Of a stretch of 39,709 nucleotides of DNA, positions 1 to 10,377 are shown in pieces. The first letter of the stretch is position 1. Every line of letters begins with the position of its first letter. The notes under the pieces are model-generated. The model did not search any database. It worked only from the letters and a program-made list of their open reading frames with translations, and was not told the origin of the DNA. A program made the translations under genes and the position numbers. The DNA comes from an uncultured Selenomonadaceae bacterium (lineage in GTDB: Bacteria; Bacillota; Negativicutes; Selenomonadales; Selenomonadaceae), in assembly GCA_905234705.1 (NCBI GenBank), contig CAJOIB010000023.1, positions 1 through 39,709 on the forward strand. Direction: 5' to 3'.

Positions 1-53
1 ACGATACCAACTTCTAAACTGCTCATAAATTTTTCCCTTCCAACTCATAAATT

Positions 54-959
54 TTAATTCTTCGCCTTGGCAAGCCTTCCCTTGACAATCGCGCGAACTT
101 TGACATTATCGGCGTCAATATTTTCAACTTCATATTCAGCACTGATAATAGTCAGCATATTATTGGAGCTCACCGAGACGGACTCACCTTCAATTTTGAT
201 AAAAACCGAAAATTTTTCTGACAAATCACGATTCGCTTTCATTCCGGCTAAACGTTTAGCCATTTCCAAATTGGAACGCCTATCAATCTGTTCGCCGATT
301 CCCTCAAAAACTTTATTTGTAGCCGCTTCAATGTATAAAGTAATCGCCTCGTCGTGTTTTTGCTCATAGCAAAGTTTATTTCCTTCAGCAATTTTACTAA
401 TGACTTGCACGTCATTATTTATCTGATTAAATTTATTTTGGATTTTGGCGGCGTCAACGTCCGGATTATCTATAATTTTTTCCAAATCGGCTACGTGATT
501 GTTTTTTTCGTCAATCAGCTGCTTCAGAATTTTATTTTTTTCGATAAGGCTTGCGCGTTCTTTTTCGTCGCGACTAATGAAATCGTTAATCTGTGCTTTC
601 AATTCGTCTGTATCAATATCGACTTTGACGGTAACGTTGCACTTGGTATATTTTATTTGCAAATCAACAACAGTGTCAAATCTTTTAACATCGACGATTT
701 TACTTTTCAAATTATTTGCGAGAACAACGTCAATATCGTCTTGCGTGATATTATCGGGCAGATTTTTAATTTTATTCAGCGCGTCAAGTTCCGCTTCAAA
801 TCTGGCGAATTTCTCTGCGCTTTCGGGAGTTATTTGCTCGTCAATCAAACATTCGCCGACACCTTCATAAGTTTGGATTTCGGCGTAAGCGCTGGGCGAA
901 AATATCAAACTGCCAACAACAACCGACGCCGCCAATAATTTTCTCAACAATTTTATCAC
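54..959 (-). CDS. Secreted/periplasmic hypothetical protein with N-terminal signal peptide
   Basis: 301 aa [29 protein letters not shown] signal peptide with AxA-like cleavage site; overlaps the dapL stop by 4 bp. Confidence 0.75.
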   Translation of the reverse strand: MIKLLRKLLAASVVVGSLIFSPSAYAEIQTYEGVGECLIDEQITPESAEKFARFEAELDALNKIKNLPDNITQDDIDVVLANNLKSKIVDVKRFDTVVDLQIKYTKCNVTVKVDIDTDELKAQINDFISRDEKERASLIEKNKILKQLIDEKNNHVADLEKIIDNPDVDAAKIQNKFNQINNDVQVISKIAEGNKLCYEQKHDEAITLYIEAATNKVFEGIGEQIDRRSNLEMAKRLAGMKANRDLSEKFSVFIKIEGESVSVSSNNMLTIISAEYEVENIDADNVKVRAIVKGRLAKAKN

Positions 960-2161
960 CCGTCCATAGCCTTCAAAGTATTTTCGCGGCTACCAAATGC
1001 AGTGAGGCGCAGATAACCTTCACCGCACGGACCAAATCCCGCGCCTGGCGTCCCAACAATATTGTACTCAGTCAAAAGTTTGTCAAAGAAATTCCAACTC
1101 GGCTCATTGGTTTTCAGCCAAATGTAAGGCGCATTAATCCCGCCGAAAACTTCATAGCCCGCCGCTTGCAGTCCTGCGCGAATAATTTTAGCGTTCGTCA
1201 TATAATAATCAATCAGCTGCCGAATTTGCGCTTGCCCTTCATCGCTGTAAATTGCCGCAGCGCCGCGCTGTACAATGTAAGCCGTGCCGTTAAATTTGGT
1301 AGTTTGCCGACGCAGCCATAAATTTTTGAGCGGAACTTTTTCACCGGCTGAAGTTTTGCCGCAAAGATTTTCCGGAATAACAACGTAGCCGCAACGTGTA
1401 CCGGTAAAGCCGGCGGTTTTGCTGAAGGAGCGAAATTCAATAGCAACTTCGCGCGCGCCTTCAACTTCATAAATCGAACGCGGAATATTTTCTTCGGTGA
1501 TATAAGCGGCATAGGCGGCGTCGTACAAAATCACGGCGTCATTATTTTTTGCGTAGTCAACCCAATTTTTGAGCGCGGCTTTGTCAAGCGTCGTGCCGGT
1601 CGGATTGTTCGGCGAGCAAAGATAAATCAAATCAACGTGCTCATTCGGCGGCGCAGGACTAAAATTATTTTCCGCAGTGCAGGGCAAATAAACAACGCCT
1701 TCAAATCTGCCGTTAACCAAATTACCGGTGCGCCCCGCCATTACATTTGTATCGAGATAAACCGGATAAACCGGATCGCCAATCGCAATTTTGCTGTCGA
1801 TTGAAAAAATCTCTTGAATGTTGCCGCAGTCGCACTTCGATCCGTCGCTGATAAAAATTTCATCCGCACTGACATTCAAGCCGCGTTTCTGGTAATTCCA
1901 TTCAGCAATTTTCTCGCGCAGAAATTCATAGCCCTGCTCCGGACCATAGCCGCGAAAAGTTTCAGCATTTCCCATTTCAGCAACCGCCGCTGTCATCGCT
2001 TCAATACAAACTTTCGGCAAAGGTTGCGTCACATCGCCAATTCCCAAACGAATAATTTCAGCGTTGGGATTTTCCGCTTGATATTTTTTCACGCGCCGCG
2101 CTATTTCGGTAAAAAGATAATTCGTCGACAGTTTCAAATAATTTTCGTTAATTTTCGCCAT
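956..2161 (-). CDS. dapL: LL-diaminopimelate aminotransferase
   Basis: Aminotransferase class I/II sequence ([44 protein letters not shown]). Start chosen at [17 protein letters not shown] rather than the upstream ORF start at 2227. Confidence 0.93.
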   Translation of the reverse strand: MAKINENYLKLSTNYLFTEIARRVKKYQAENPNAEIIRLGIGDVTQPLPKVCIEAMTAAVAEMGNAETFRGYGPEQGYEFLREKIAEWNYQKRGLNVSADEIFISDGSKCDCGNIQEIFSIDSKIAIGDPVYPVYLDTNVMAGRTGNLVNGRFEGVVYLPCTAENNFSPAPPNEHVDLIYLCSPNNPTGTTLDKAALKNWVDYAKNNDAVILYDAAYAAYITEENIPRSIYEVEGAREVAIEFRSFSKTAGFTGTRCGYVVIPENLCGKTSAGEKVPLKNLWLRRQTTKFNGTAYIVQRGAAAIYSDEGQAQIRQLIDYYMTNAKIIRAGLQAAGYEVFGGINAPYIWLKTNEPSWNFFDKLLTEYNIVGTPGAGFGPCGEGYLRLTAFGSRENTLKAMDG

Positions 2162-2915
2162 AAATTTTGCCTCCAGCGTTTTTAATTTTGTCGTCGTACT
2201 GTTTAATTTCCTGCCTGTGCGATTCAATGTAAATTTTCAGCGCGTCATTAACAATATCGCTGAGCGTCGAATTTTTCATTGCCGCCAATTTTTTTATGTC
2301 AATTTTCACGGCAGGATAAAGCGCAACCGAAATGCTCGCAGTTTTGTTTTCAGTTTTCAAGCCGTAATTCCTGCCAAGAGCCGCCAGCCCGCCACTAAAA
2401 CCCGTGCCAATCGCGCTAAATTTCCATTCGCCGCCGTGCCGGTACAATTCGCCCACAATAACCGCCGTCTCGATTGTAAAATCTTCATTGAGATTGTACC
2501 GGAGCAATTCGCTATTGTTCGTGGCGTCGAGTACGCGGATAAATGCATTTTTTATTTGCCGGAAATTTTGCTGCCGCTCTTCCGCCTCAAAAATCGTTAC
2601 CGCAAAATCAATCTTTGCAATTTCAGCCGGAATTTTCGCCAAATCAATTAAAATTTCTTCAGCATCGCCGGTATCCGCGCCAATCAGATTATCGCCCAAA
2701 TGTTCAACCGCGCCGCTACTGTGCTTGAGATTGTTGTAAAAAATAAAATCGCCGCCATTTGTAACTTTGCCGTCCGTGCCCAATAAAAATGCCGACGCGT
2801 CCAAATCAAAATTCGCCGCGTTAACTTCCCAGCCCAAGCCGATTACAATTTTCTTAAGCTGCGGATTATTTTTCGTCAAATCAACTTTTTGCCCCTTGCG
2901 GAGATTTATCGCCAT
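2148..2915 (-). CDS. TerD-family protein with extra C-terminal ribbon-helix-helix-like segment
   Basis: N-terminal TerD pattern ([29 protein letters not shown]...[10 protein letters not shown]...[20 protein letters not shown]); C-term [40 protein letters not shown] resembles RHH/CopG. Confidence 0.85.
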   Translation of the reverse strand: MAINLRKGQKVDLTKNNPQLKKIVIGLGWEVNAANFDLDASAFLLGTDGKVTNGGDFIFYNNLKHSSGAVEHLGDNLIGADTGDAEEILIDLAKIPAEIAKIDFAVTIFEAEERQQNFRQIKNAFIRVLDATNNSELLRYNLNEDFTIETAVIVGELYRHGGEWKFSAIGTGFSGGLAALGRNYGLKTENKTASISVALYPAVKIDIKKLAAMKNSTLSDIVNDALKIYIESHRQEIKQYDDKIKNAGGKIYGEN

Positions 2916-2924
2916 AAAATTACC

Positions 2925-4607
2925 TCACTTATTGTAACCTAAACCTTCAACAAATTCATTGATATTCGCGTTGCTCTTAATCATCGGCTCAACAAAACTG
3001 CGCCAGACATTTAAAACAATCACGCGCGGATTTTCAGTATCTTCAAGGGCTTCAGTCAGCGCATCGGAAAATTCCTCCTGCGTAGAAACCGCCTCAGCTT
3101 TAATCCCGAAACTTTGCGCGTAACCAACAAAATCCATTTGATAATCGAACTCGCAGGCAATGTAGCGCTCATTGAAATTAACTTTCTGCAGCTGGCGAAT
3201 CATACCAAGGCTTGTGTTGTTAATAATCAGCGAAATTACAGGGAGTTTCAGCCGCGCGATTGTGTAATATTCGTTGCCGGTCATTTTAATTCCGCCGTCG
3301 CCGGTAACACAAATAACGCGCCGCTTTTTACCAAACGCAACTTGAGCGCCCATCGCCGCCGGTAAACCAAATCCCATTGTACCCAAGCCGCCCGAAGTTA
3401 ACCAAGTGCGCGGCTCTTCGACGTGCGAATGTAAAGCCGCCCACATTTGATGTTGTCCGACGTCCGTTGCATAAGCGTAATTTTTACCAGCAGTCTTTTT
3501 CGCAATTTGATGAATCGCCCACGGCACTGTCAGCCGGTTAACTTGATAGTCATAATCAAATTCTTCGCGCCAATTTTCAATCTGCCGCCACCAATCCTGT
3601 CGCGCAGGAATTGCCTCGTGCCGCATTAACAAATTCAGAATAACTTTCATATCGCCCGCCAGTCCCAAACTTCCGGCGATATTTTTATCAATTTCAGCGG
3701 GGTCGATGTCGATGTGAATAAATTTTTTGGACTGCGTATATTTATTGACGTTGCCGGTTTGCCTGTCGCCGAATCTGCTGCCAATGGCGATAACCAAATC
3801 AGCCGCCGCGATTGTATTGTTAGCCGCTTTTTTACCGTGCATACCGGCGAAACCTAAATTCTGCGGGTGACTATAGGGAACAGCGCCGAGTCCCATTAAA
3901 GTTTGAACGACTGGCAGATTAAATTTCTCGATGAACTGAATAATTTCTTTGGACGCACCGGCAGAAATAGCTCCGCCGCCAACAATCGCCGCGGGACGTT
4001 CCGCCTTAGCAATTTCTTCAGCCGCCTCTGCCGCGCAAATTATAAAATCAGCGTCCGGTTTGCCGGAAATTTTTTCTTCAATAACCAACGGCTTATAATC
4101 GATTTCGGCGAAAAAAATATCTTGCGGAATGTCGATTAAAACAGGACCGCGCCGCCCGCTCATTGCAATTTCAAACGCCTGCCGCACCGTATCAATCAAT
4201 TTCCGCGCGTCTTTAACTTTGTAATTCATCTTGGTAATCGGCATGGAAATATCGAGAATATCAGTTTCTTGGAAAGAATCGCGCCCCAATAAATTCGTGC
4301 TGACTTGACCGGTAATCGCCAAAATCGGAATTGAATCAGCAAACGCCGTTGCAATTCCGGTAACAAGATTTGTCGAGCCAGGACCGGAAGTAGCCAAACA
4401 GACACCGACCTTGCCAGTCGCCCGCGCGTAACCGTCAGCCGCATGCGCCGCGTTTTGTTCGTGCGTAACCAGTATATGCTTTATATCAGTCTGATTTAAA
4501 ATTTCGTCGTACAGCTTCAAAATTACGCCGCCTGGGTATCCAAATATTGTATCAACGCCTTGCTCGCGCAGGCATTCCAAAATTGCTTGCGCTCCATTCA
4601 TCTTCAT
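2925..4607 (-). CDS. ilvB: Acetolactate synthase, large (catalytic) subunit
   Basis: 560 aa; GYPGGVILKLYDE, HEQNAAHAADGYARATGKVGVCLATSGPGSTNLVTGIATA, TPP-binding GDGGIKMTGNEYYTIARLKLPV. Confidence 0.95.
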   Translation of the reverse strand: MKMNGAQAILECLREQGVDTIFGYPGGVILKLYDEILNQTDIKHILVTHEQNAAHAADGYARATGKVGVCLATSGPGSTNLVTGIATAFADSIPILAITGQVSTNLLGRDSFQETDILDISMPITKMNYKVKDARKLIDTVRQAFEIAMSGRRGPVLIDIPQDIFFAEIDYKPLVIEEKISGKPDADFIICAAEAAEEIAKAERPAAIVGGGAISAGASKEIIQFIEKFNLPVVQTLMGLGAVPYSHPQNLGFAGMHGKKAANNTIAAADLVIAIGSRFGDRQTGNVNKYTQSKKFIHIDIDPAEIDKNIAGSLGLAGDMKVILNLLMRHEAIPARQDWWRQIENWREEFDYDYQVNRLTVPWAIHQIAKKTAGKNYAYATDVGQHQMWAALHSHVEEPRTWLTSGGLGTMGFGLPAAMGAQVAFGKKRRVICVTGDGGIKMTGNEYYTIARLKLPVISLIINNTSLGMIRQLQKVNFNERYIACEFDYQMDFVGYAQSFGIKAEAVSTQEEFSDALTEALEDTENPRVIVLNVWRSFVEPMIKSNANINEFVEGLGYNK

Positions 4608-4725
4608 TGAATCACTTCCCCAAAATTTTTAAGTACGTTGATTATAATTGGGCTAAAAAAATTTGTAAAGCCGCGCCGATAAGATTAAACGAACATTAAA
4701 ATTAGATTAGAAAATTGCGTCCTAC

Positions 4726-4756
4726 TTGACAAACCAAAAACGGGGGGGGGTATAAT
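4726..4756 (+). promoter_or_regulatory. Consensus promoter with poly-G9 in the spacer (TTGACA - 19 bp - TATAAT)
   Basis: TTGACA at 4726-4731, G9 at 4742-4750, TATAAT at 4751-4756; directly upstream of the RTX-like gene. Confidence 0.75.
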
Positions 4757-4802
4757 TGATTTACAATAAAATATTTTTCTAGGTCTAGGAAGGATGATTT
4801 TT

Positions 4803-6416
4803 ATGGACGCAATGAAATTTGATATTCAGATGTTTGCAAGATTGATAACGGGTACTTCAGCTAGTGATCTTCTTATAGCTTCAGTTGATAATTGCGAGGT
4901 TTATGGTGTGGGAGGAGATGACATTTTTAGTAGTCACAATAAAAATTTCGTTTTGATGATGGGCGCTGAAGGCGATGATAAGATTCTCAACACTGGCGGC
5001 TCAAATATTACCCTTTGGGGTGAGGCGGGCAATGATACCATTAATAACAAAGACGGCTCAAATGTTAAAATAGACGGCGGAGTTGGCAACGATAGCATTT
5101 ATAACAATGGCGGCTCAAATGTTACAATAAATGGCAGTTTGGGCAACGATACAATTCGTAACAACGGTGGTTCAAATATTTCCATTAATGGTGGCGCTGG
5201 CGGTGGAGCTGATGTAATTAGCCTTAGCGGTTCGTCAAATGTCACTATTACGGGCGGGGGCGGCGATGATACAATTTATAACAACGGCGGTTCAAATATT
5301 TCCATTTATGGTGGCGCTGGCGGTGGAGCTGATGTAATTAGCCTTAGCGGTTCGTCAAATGTCACTATTATGGGCGGGGGCGGCGATGATACAATTTATG
5401 GGACTAGTGGCACCACTGTTTTGTATCAATACCCCAATGAATTTTCTAGCGGCAACGGTAATGACGTTATTTATAATTTTAATTCAAATGATGTCTTGCA
5501 AATTTCCGATAGCTATTCAACTATGACAAGTGGCAACGATATAATTGTGAATGTTGGTAATGACTCAATTCGTTTGAAGAATGCGGCAGGAATTTCTCTT
5601 CATATCAATGAAAGTGCAGACGTTGAAAATAATTCAAGTTCCGTTGGTAGTGATTCGCGCGACTTTTTTGTTTATGCAAATGGCGACGGCAACCGGACGA
5701 TTAGTAATTTCAAAGCTGGTTCAAGTAATAATAGCGATGTTGTTTATTTGCAGGGCAATTTGGGCACGATTGAACGCGAAGGTAACACTGTCACGGTAAA
5801 TGGCGCAAGTGGCGGCTCTCTCGTTATTGAAACTGATTTTTCAACTGATGAAGCAATTTTGTACACGATTGACGGTACGAACATAGGCGCAGCGAAATTG
5901 GCAGATTCGACGAACACGCTTTACTACGACAAAAATGTTTACCATTTCAGATTTAACGACAACGCGGGCAGATTGTTTTATTGGGGCAATGAAGATGTAA
6001 CAATAGCGCTGGACAATTCCACTGCTCAAGATTACGTTGGATTAAAAACCATAATTACCAAGAGCGATACTGAAAAAGCACAGGGTAACTTACGGCTGAT
6101 TGGCAACGATTTGGACAATGAGATTTATAGCGGCGCAGGTAACGATACATTGACTGGCGGCTCCGGCGCTGATAGATTTTATTGGGGCAATGGCGACGGC
6201 TACGATATAATCACCGACGCCGAGAACGCTGATATTATCGACTTGTACAATGTCAGTATTAACGATGTTGCAGAGCTGAATACAAGCAATGGCGGAATTT
6301 CTGTAAGACTGAATGACGGCTCGCAGTTAACAGTAAACAGCCAAGATGCTACTTTCCAATTGGCGGACGATACGCGCTGGAAATATCAAGGCGGCAATTG
6401 GCAACAACAAGCATAA
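4803..6416 (+). CDS. RTX/hemolysin-type calcium-binding repeat protein (beta-roll)
   Basis: Repeated GGxGxDxI / GGSNxxIxGGxGxD motifs (GEAGNDTINN, GGGGDDTIYN, GAGNDTLTGGSGADRFYWGNGDG). MDAMKFDIQMFAR start spaced behind AGGAAGG; ORF track begins at 4794. Confidence 0.85.
   Translation: MDAMKFDIQMFARLITGTSASDLLIASVDNCEVYGVGGDDIFSSHNKNFVLMMGAEGDDKILNTGGSNITLWGEAGNDTINNKDGSNVKIDGGVGNDSIYNNGGSNVTINGSLGNDTIRNNGGSNISINGGAGGGADVISLSGSSNVTITGGGGDDTIYNNGGSNISIYGGAGGGADVISLSGSSNVTIMGGGGDDTIYGTSGTTVLYQYPNEFSSGNGNDVIYNFNSNDVLQISDSYSTMTSGNDIIVNVGNDSIRLKNAAGISLHINESADVENNSSSVGSDSRDFFVYANGDGNRTISNFKAGSSNNSDVVYLQGNLGTIEREGNTVTVNGASGGSLVIETDFSTDEAILYTIDGTNIGAAKLADSTNTLYYDKNVYHFRFNDNAGRLFYWGNEDVTIALDNSTAQDYVGLKTIITKSDTEKAQGNLRLIGNDLDNEIYSGAGNDTLTGGSGADRFYWGNGDGYDIITDAENADIIDLYNVSINDVAELNTSNGGISVRLNDGSQLTVNSQDATFQLADDTRWKYQGGNWQQQA
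5161..5400 (+). repeat. 120-bp tandem duplication inside the RTX-like gene (two near-identical copies, 40 aa each)
   Basis: 5161-5280 and 5281-5400 align without gaps and with only about four substitutions. Confidence 0.95.
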
Positions 6417-6430
6417 TCAACATATCAACT

Positions 6431-6540
6431 AAAAAGGCGCGCACGGACGCGCGCCCTCCCGCGCCAAGTCACGTGATGTGACTTCTGCGCGGCGCTTTTC
6501 TTTGCTAGGCGTTTCTTTTCCGGAAAAGAAATGCCGATAT
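6431..6540. repeat. Three-hairpin structured intergenic repeat, copy 1
   Basis: Hairpin 1 GGCGCGC-acggac-GCGCGCC (6436-6455); hairpin 2 AGTCAC-gtgat-GTGACT (6467-6483); hairpin 3 GGCgTTTCTTTTCC/GGAAAAGAAAtGCC (6508-6535). Shares layout with 15638-15745. Confidence 0.9.
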
Positions 6541-6618
6541 TTATTTGCCACAAATTTTCAATCGACATTTAGCAACAGATTTGCTAAGATACAAAAAACT
6601 GCAAAGGCGGCGATTGTA

Positions 6619-8631
6619 ATGAATACTCAAACTGTCAAGGGTAAAATTCTAGTTATGGTTCTTCCTATTGTGGCAATCGGGTTAATTTTGATGGCGGTAA
6701 TCATTTTCCGTTATGCGAGTAGCGCGTTTGAAAACCAAATCATTGAAAGCAACACAAACAACGTCCGTGAAGTTGGCGAAGGCGTCAGCGAATGGCTCGA
6801 TAAGCGAATGTTGGAAACTGCGGAAACCGCGGCGACTTATGGCGCGAAAAATTCTAACGCTGAACTTATGAATCAGAATAGCATTTATCGGTTGCAACTT
6901 ATGAATCAGCGTTATCCCAATGTTTATGATTCCGTGAGCTGGGGACCATTCGATGGTTCGGGCGTTTTGTACGGGCAAACTTCCAGCGGTTTCAAGGAAA
7001 TGCACAATGCCGATAAAGCCTGGTACAAACAGACAATGACGGGCGCGCAGGATTCTTTTATGTCTTCGCCGGTAGTTTCTCAAGCGACGGGCAAAATCAT
7101 TGTGAACAGCATAGCCGTTGCTCGAAATAATTCCGGTCAGCCGACTGTTATGGTTTTGGCGGCTATTTACGTTCAATCCGTTATCGACAAAGTTAATTCA
7201 ATTAAACTCGGCAACAAGGGTTACAGTTTGCTCGTTTCCAAAGAGGGCGTGTACATTGTAAATCCGGACGAAGACGCAATTATGCATAAAAATATTTTGA
7301 AAGAAACAGATCCGGCGCTTGTCGAACTTGGCAGGAGAATGTTAAGCGGCAGCGGCGGCGTTTATCATTTTACATTGGCGGGAAATAAAATGATGGCGTT
7401 TTACAATCCGATACAATCAACCGGCTGGGGAATGGCAACTTTAGCCTACGAAGATGAAATTTTCGCACCGGTAAATACAATGTTAAAAATAATGGCGGGA
7501 ATTTCGATTTTGCTGTTGGCGTTAATTTCGGGCGGCGTCTTATTCACAATCAACAAAGTAATGAAACCGCTGAGCGTCATGATGGAAGAAATGCATTTGT
7601 TATCGCAGGGCGATTTCCGCGAAAGAAATTTAGCAATCGAATCGAAGGACGAATTGGGATTATTGGCAACGGCGGTAACCGAAATGCGCAAGAGCGTAGC
7701 AAAAGTTATGCGCTCAGTAAATTCTTCGGCGGAAAGTTTATCGCAATCGGCGGAAACTTTGAACGCCACAACCGACCAATCGGCTAAGGCGGCAAATCAA
7801 ATCGCGCAGTCCGTCACGAAAGTCGCGGAAGGCACAAATCAGCAATTAGAGGCTGTAAACGCCACGGCAGATTTAATCGGATTTTTGAATGAGGCAATTC
7901 AAGTAACGGCGACGGAATCTACCGACGCGGCGGCGAAAAGTAATCACGCGTCAGAAATTGCAAAAAAAGGCGGCGAAACTCTCAACGCTGCTATCGAGCA
8001 GATAAAATCCATTGAGCGTTCCACCGCACAAACTACTAAAACTGTTACGGCTCTTGGTGAAAATTCCAGCCAGATTGGGCAGATTGTTGACACTATCGCC
8101 GGTATCGCCGACCAGACGAATTTACTTGCGTTGAATGCGGCTATTGAAGCGGCGCGTGCCGGTGAGCAAGGCAGGGGCTTTGCTGTTGTTGCGGACGAAG
8201 TTAGAAAATTGGCGGAGTCCAGCCAAGAGGCGGCTCATCAAATTTCAGATTTAATCAAAGTCACGCAGGAAGGCACTAACAAAGCGGTTGACGATATGGC
8301 AAAAGGCGTTGAAGTCGTTCGAGTCGGCGCGGAAAATATTATGCAAATGGGCGCTGCCTTCAGAGAAATTATTGATATCGTCGAGCAGGTTAGCGCGAAA
8401 ATGCAGGATATTTCTATGGCGACCGGCAATATGGCTGAGAGCGGCGCGGAAATTGTTCGGCACGCGAAAATTATTGAAGACGCCAGTAAAATTGCCACGC
8501 AGGAAACCGAAAATGTCAGTGCGGCGACTCAAGAGCAAACTGCATCTGTTCACGAAATTTCCGAATCCAGCAACGACCTTTCGCGTATGGCGAGCGAACT
8601 TCAGCAAGAAATTAATAAGTTTAGGATTTAG
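6619..8631 (+). CDS. Methyl-accepting chemotaxis protein with dCache-like sensor, HAMP and MCP signalling domain
   Basis: MNTQTVKGKILVMVLPIVAIG TM segment; signalling hairpin [39 protein letters not shown]. Confidence 0.93.
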   Translation: MNTQTVKGKILVMVLPIVAIGLILMAVIIFRYASSAFENQIIESNTNNVREVGEGVSEWLDKRMLETAETAATYGAKNSNAELMNQNSIYRLQLMNQRYPNVYDSVSWGPFDGSGVLYGQTSSGFKEMHNADKAWYKQTMTGAQDSFMSSPVVSQATGKIIVNSIAVARNNSGQPTVMVLAAIYVQSVIDKVNSIKLGNKGYSLLVSKEGVYIVNPDEDAIMHKNILKETDPALVELGRRMLSGSGGVYHFTLAGNKMMAFYNPIQSTGWGMATLAYEDEIFAPVNTMLKIMAGISILLLALISGGVLFTINKVMKPLSVMMEEMHLLSQGDFRERNLAIESKDELGLLATAVTEMRKSVAKVMRSVNSSAESLSQSAETLNATTDQSAKAANQIAQSVTKVAEGTNQQLEAVNATADLIGFLNEAIQVTATESTDAAAKSNHASEIAKKGGETLNAAIEQIKSIERSTAQTTKTVTALGENSSQIGQIVDTIAGIADQTNLLALNAAIEAARAGEQGRGFAVVADEVRKLAESSQEAAHQISDLIKVTQEGTNKAVDDMAKGVEVVRVGAENIMQMGAAFREIIDIVEQVSAKMQDISMATGNMAESGAEIVRHAKIIEDASKIATQETENVSAATQEQTASVHEISESSNDLSRMASELQQEINKFRI

Positions 8632-8670
8632 GGATTTAACCCCCTAACCCCTAGCTCCTATCTCCTAAAT
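8620..8670. repeat. Degenerate heptamer array A (inverted, between convergent chemoreceptor genes)
   Basis: Right half CCCTAAC CCCTAGC TCCTATC TCCTAAA from 8642; left half TTTAGGA TTTAGGG (8620-8633) in the opposite orientation. Confidence 0.8.
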
Positions 8671-10374
8671 CTTGAATCTGCTGACTTGCGTCATTAAATG
8701 CTTAGCGTTATCTTCGGAAATATTCATCTTCTTGAGAATTTCGTGGGCATTTTCAGCCATCGCATTAACTTTTTCTGAAATCAGCGAATTGCCAATGGCG
8801 CTCTCTTGTGTGGAAGTTGCAATTTCTTCAACGGCGCTTGTCATATTTTGAATAGAATTTGCAAGATTCGTCGCGCGCTCGTTGGACTGCCGCGCCCAAT
8901 CTTTGACGTATTCGGCGTCCTTTTTGTATTGGTCGGCAGTTTCGCCCATTTCCTTGTAATCCTTGTTGACGGTATCGTCGATAAATTTCAAAACTTCAAA
9001 TGCACCGTTAGACAGCTCATTAACCGAAGTAGTAACTTGATTGGTGAGCTGTTTAATATTTTCTGCGGAAGTAGCGGTTTGTTCAGCGAGCTTTCGAACT
9101 TCATCGGCAACGACCGCAAAACCGCGCCCATGTTCACCTGCGCGAGCGGCCTCAATCGCGGCGTTGAGTGCAAGCAAGTTGGTTTGTTCAGCAATTTCAA
9201 CAATTTCTTTGGTAAAGCGCTCAATGTCCGTGACAACCTGCGCAGATTCAATCGCCTTTTCAAGCGAAGATTTTGTTTGCCCGTACAGTTGCTCAGAAAC
9301 TTTGATAGACTGATTTGTATTTTCGCGAAGTTTAGCGGCGCGTTCGTCAATTTCATTCGCGTAAGATTCACTGCGCATTGATTCTTTCGACGTATTTTGA
9401 ATTTCGCCGTTGACTTGCCCGCCCAGATTTTGAATATCTAAAGTCGTTGAGGCGGTTTTTTCCGTACCGTCAGCAATTTCTTTCGCGATAACTGCAACGT
9501 CGTCCGTGTTCAAATCCAATTCCTTGATAAGTTCTTGAACTTCCTCCGCCATAACAACAGATTTTTCGGCGGTATCACGAACGCTTTTCAGAATTTCGCG
9601 CAGTCCAACCTGCATTTTACTAAGCGCGTGTACAACAGTTCCAATTTCGTCGCCGCGTTTCATAAGTTCTTCCGGAATTTCGCGGTTCAATTCGCCCTTA
9701 GCAATGCCGTCAAGTTCTTCAATCGCACGTCCGAGCGGGTCAGCAATATCGCGAGAAATGACAAACGCCGCGCCAATTCCAAATAAAAGCCCCAGCGCAA
9801 TTATAAATGCAAATATGCGAATAGATAAATCGTAACGCTCGTTGTTCGCCTCGAAAAGATTTTTGCCCTGCACGACGTTATTCGGCGTAATTTCATTCAA
9901 ATCGTCGGCAACTTGACGCACTATCATTAAATTTTTGTATAAATTAATTCTGTCATTGGGCGCTAAATTTTGAGTAGCTCTTACGGCGGCGTCAGCTTTG
10001 TCAAGGTGGTCAAATAAATTTCCGAGAAGGGCATCCATTTTTTCGCTGCGGGTAATGTCATTGAGTTTTTCGGCGTTAACTCTGATATTTCCTAAGCGAG
10101 CAAGAATATCTTCCTGCAAAACGCCGCGGTCGACGCCATTTCCGCCCAGCAAAATATAAACAATGTCAACGTCGATATAGCGAAAATGCCCGTTAGCGTC
10201 ATTAATAAATTGCGTAGCCATCAAATTTGAGCGGTACATTTCATCAAGAGAATCTTTCGCCCGACTGTTAAACATAACGCCAACCGCGGCAACAGCGCAG
10301 ATTATTGCAATCATAACCACAGAAAAATATAAAATTTTCGCCCGCACGGATAATTTATGCAGCATAGCACTCAC
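8665..10374 (-). CDS. Methyl-accepting chemotaxis protein (4HB-like sensor, HAMP, MCP signal)
   Basis: 569 aa; [41 protein letters not shown]; two TM segments. Confidence 0.93.
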   Translation of the reverse strand: MSAMLHKLSVRAKILYFSVVMIAIICAVAAVGVMFNSRAKDSLDEMYRSNLMATQFINDANGHFRYIDVDIVYILLGGNGVDRGVLQEDILARLGNIRVNAEKLNDITRSEKMDALLGNLFDHLDKADAAVRATQNLAPNDRINLYKNLMIVRQVADDLNEITPNNVVQGKNLFEANNERYDLSIRIFAFIIALGLLFGIGAAFVISRDIADPLGRAIEELDGIAKGELNREIPEELMKRGDEIGTVVHALSKMQVGLREILKSVRDTAEKSVVMAEEVQELIKELDLNTDDVAVIAKEIADGTEKTASTTLDIQNLGGQVNGEIQNTSKESMRSESYANEIDERAAKLRENTNQSIKVSEQLYGQTKSSLEKAIESAQVVTDIERFTKEIVEIAEQTNLLALNAAIEAARAGEHGRGFAVVADEVRKLAEQTATSAENIKQLTNQVTTSVNELSNGAFEVLKFIDDTVNKDYKEMGETADQYKKDAEYVKDWARQSNERATNLANSIQNMTSAVEEIATSTQESAIGNSLISEKVNAMAENAHEILKKMNISEDNAKHLMTQVSRFKI

Positions 10375-10377
10375 CTC

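Noticed and set aside
354-938. Plus-strand ORFs (194 aa, 123 aa) over the secreted hypothetical protein
   Set aside because: Antisense to a minus-strand gene with a convincing signal peptide; Phe/Asn-rich composition typical of reverse-frame AT-rich coding sequence.
4608-4725. T-box or leader attenuator upstream of ilvB
   Set aside because: The available leader is short and shows no T-box sequence or terminator/antiterminator pair.
6533-6540. GCCGATAT resembling a sigma-28 -10 element upstream of the chemoreceptor
   Set aside because: No TAAA-type -35 at the right distance, and it is part of hairpin 3 of the repeat; the other copy reads GCTGATTA.
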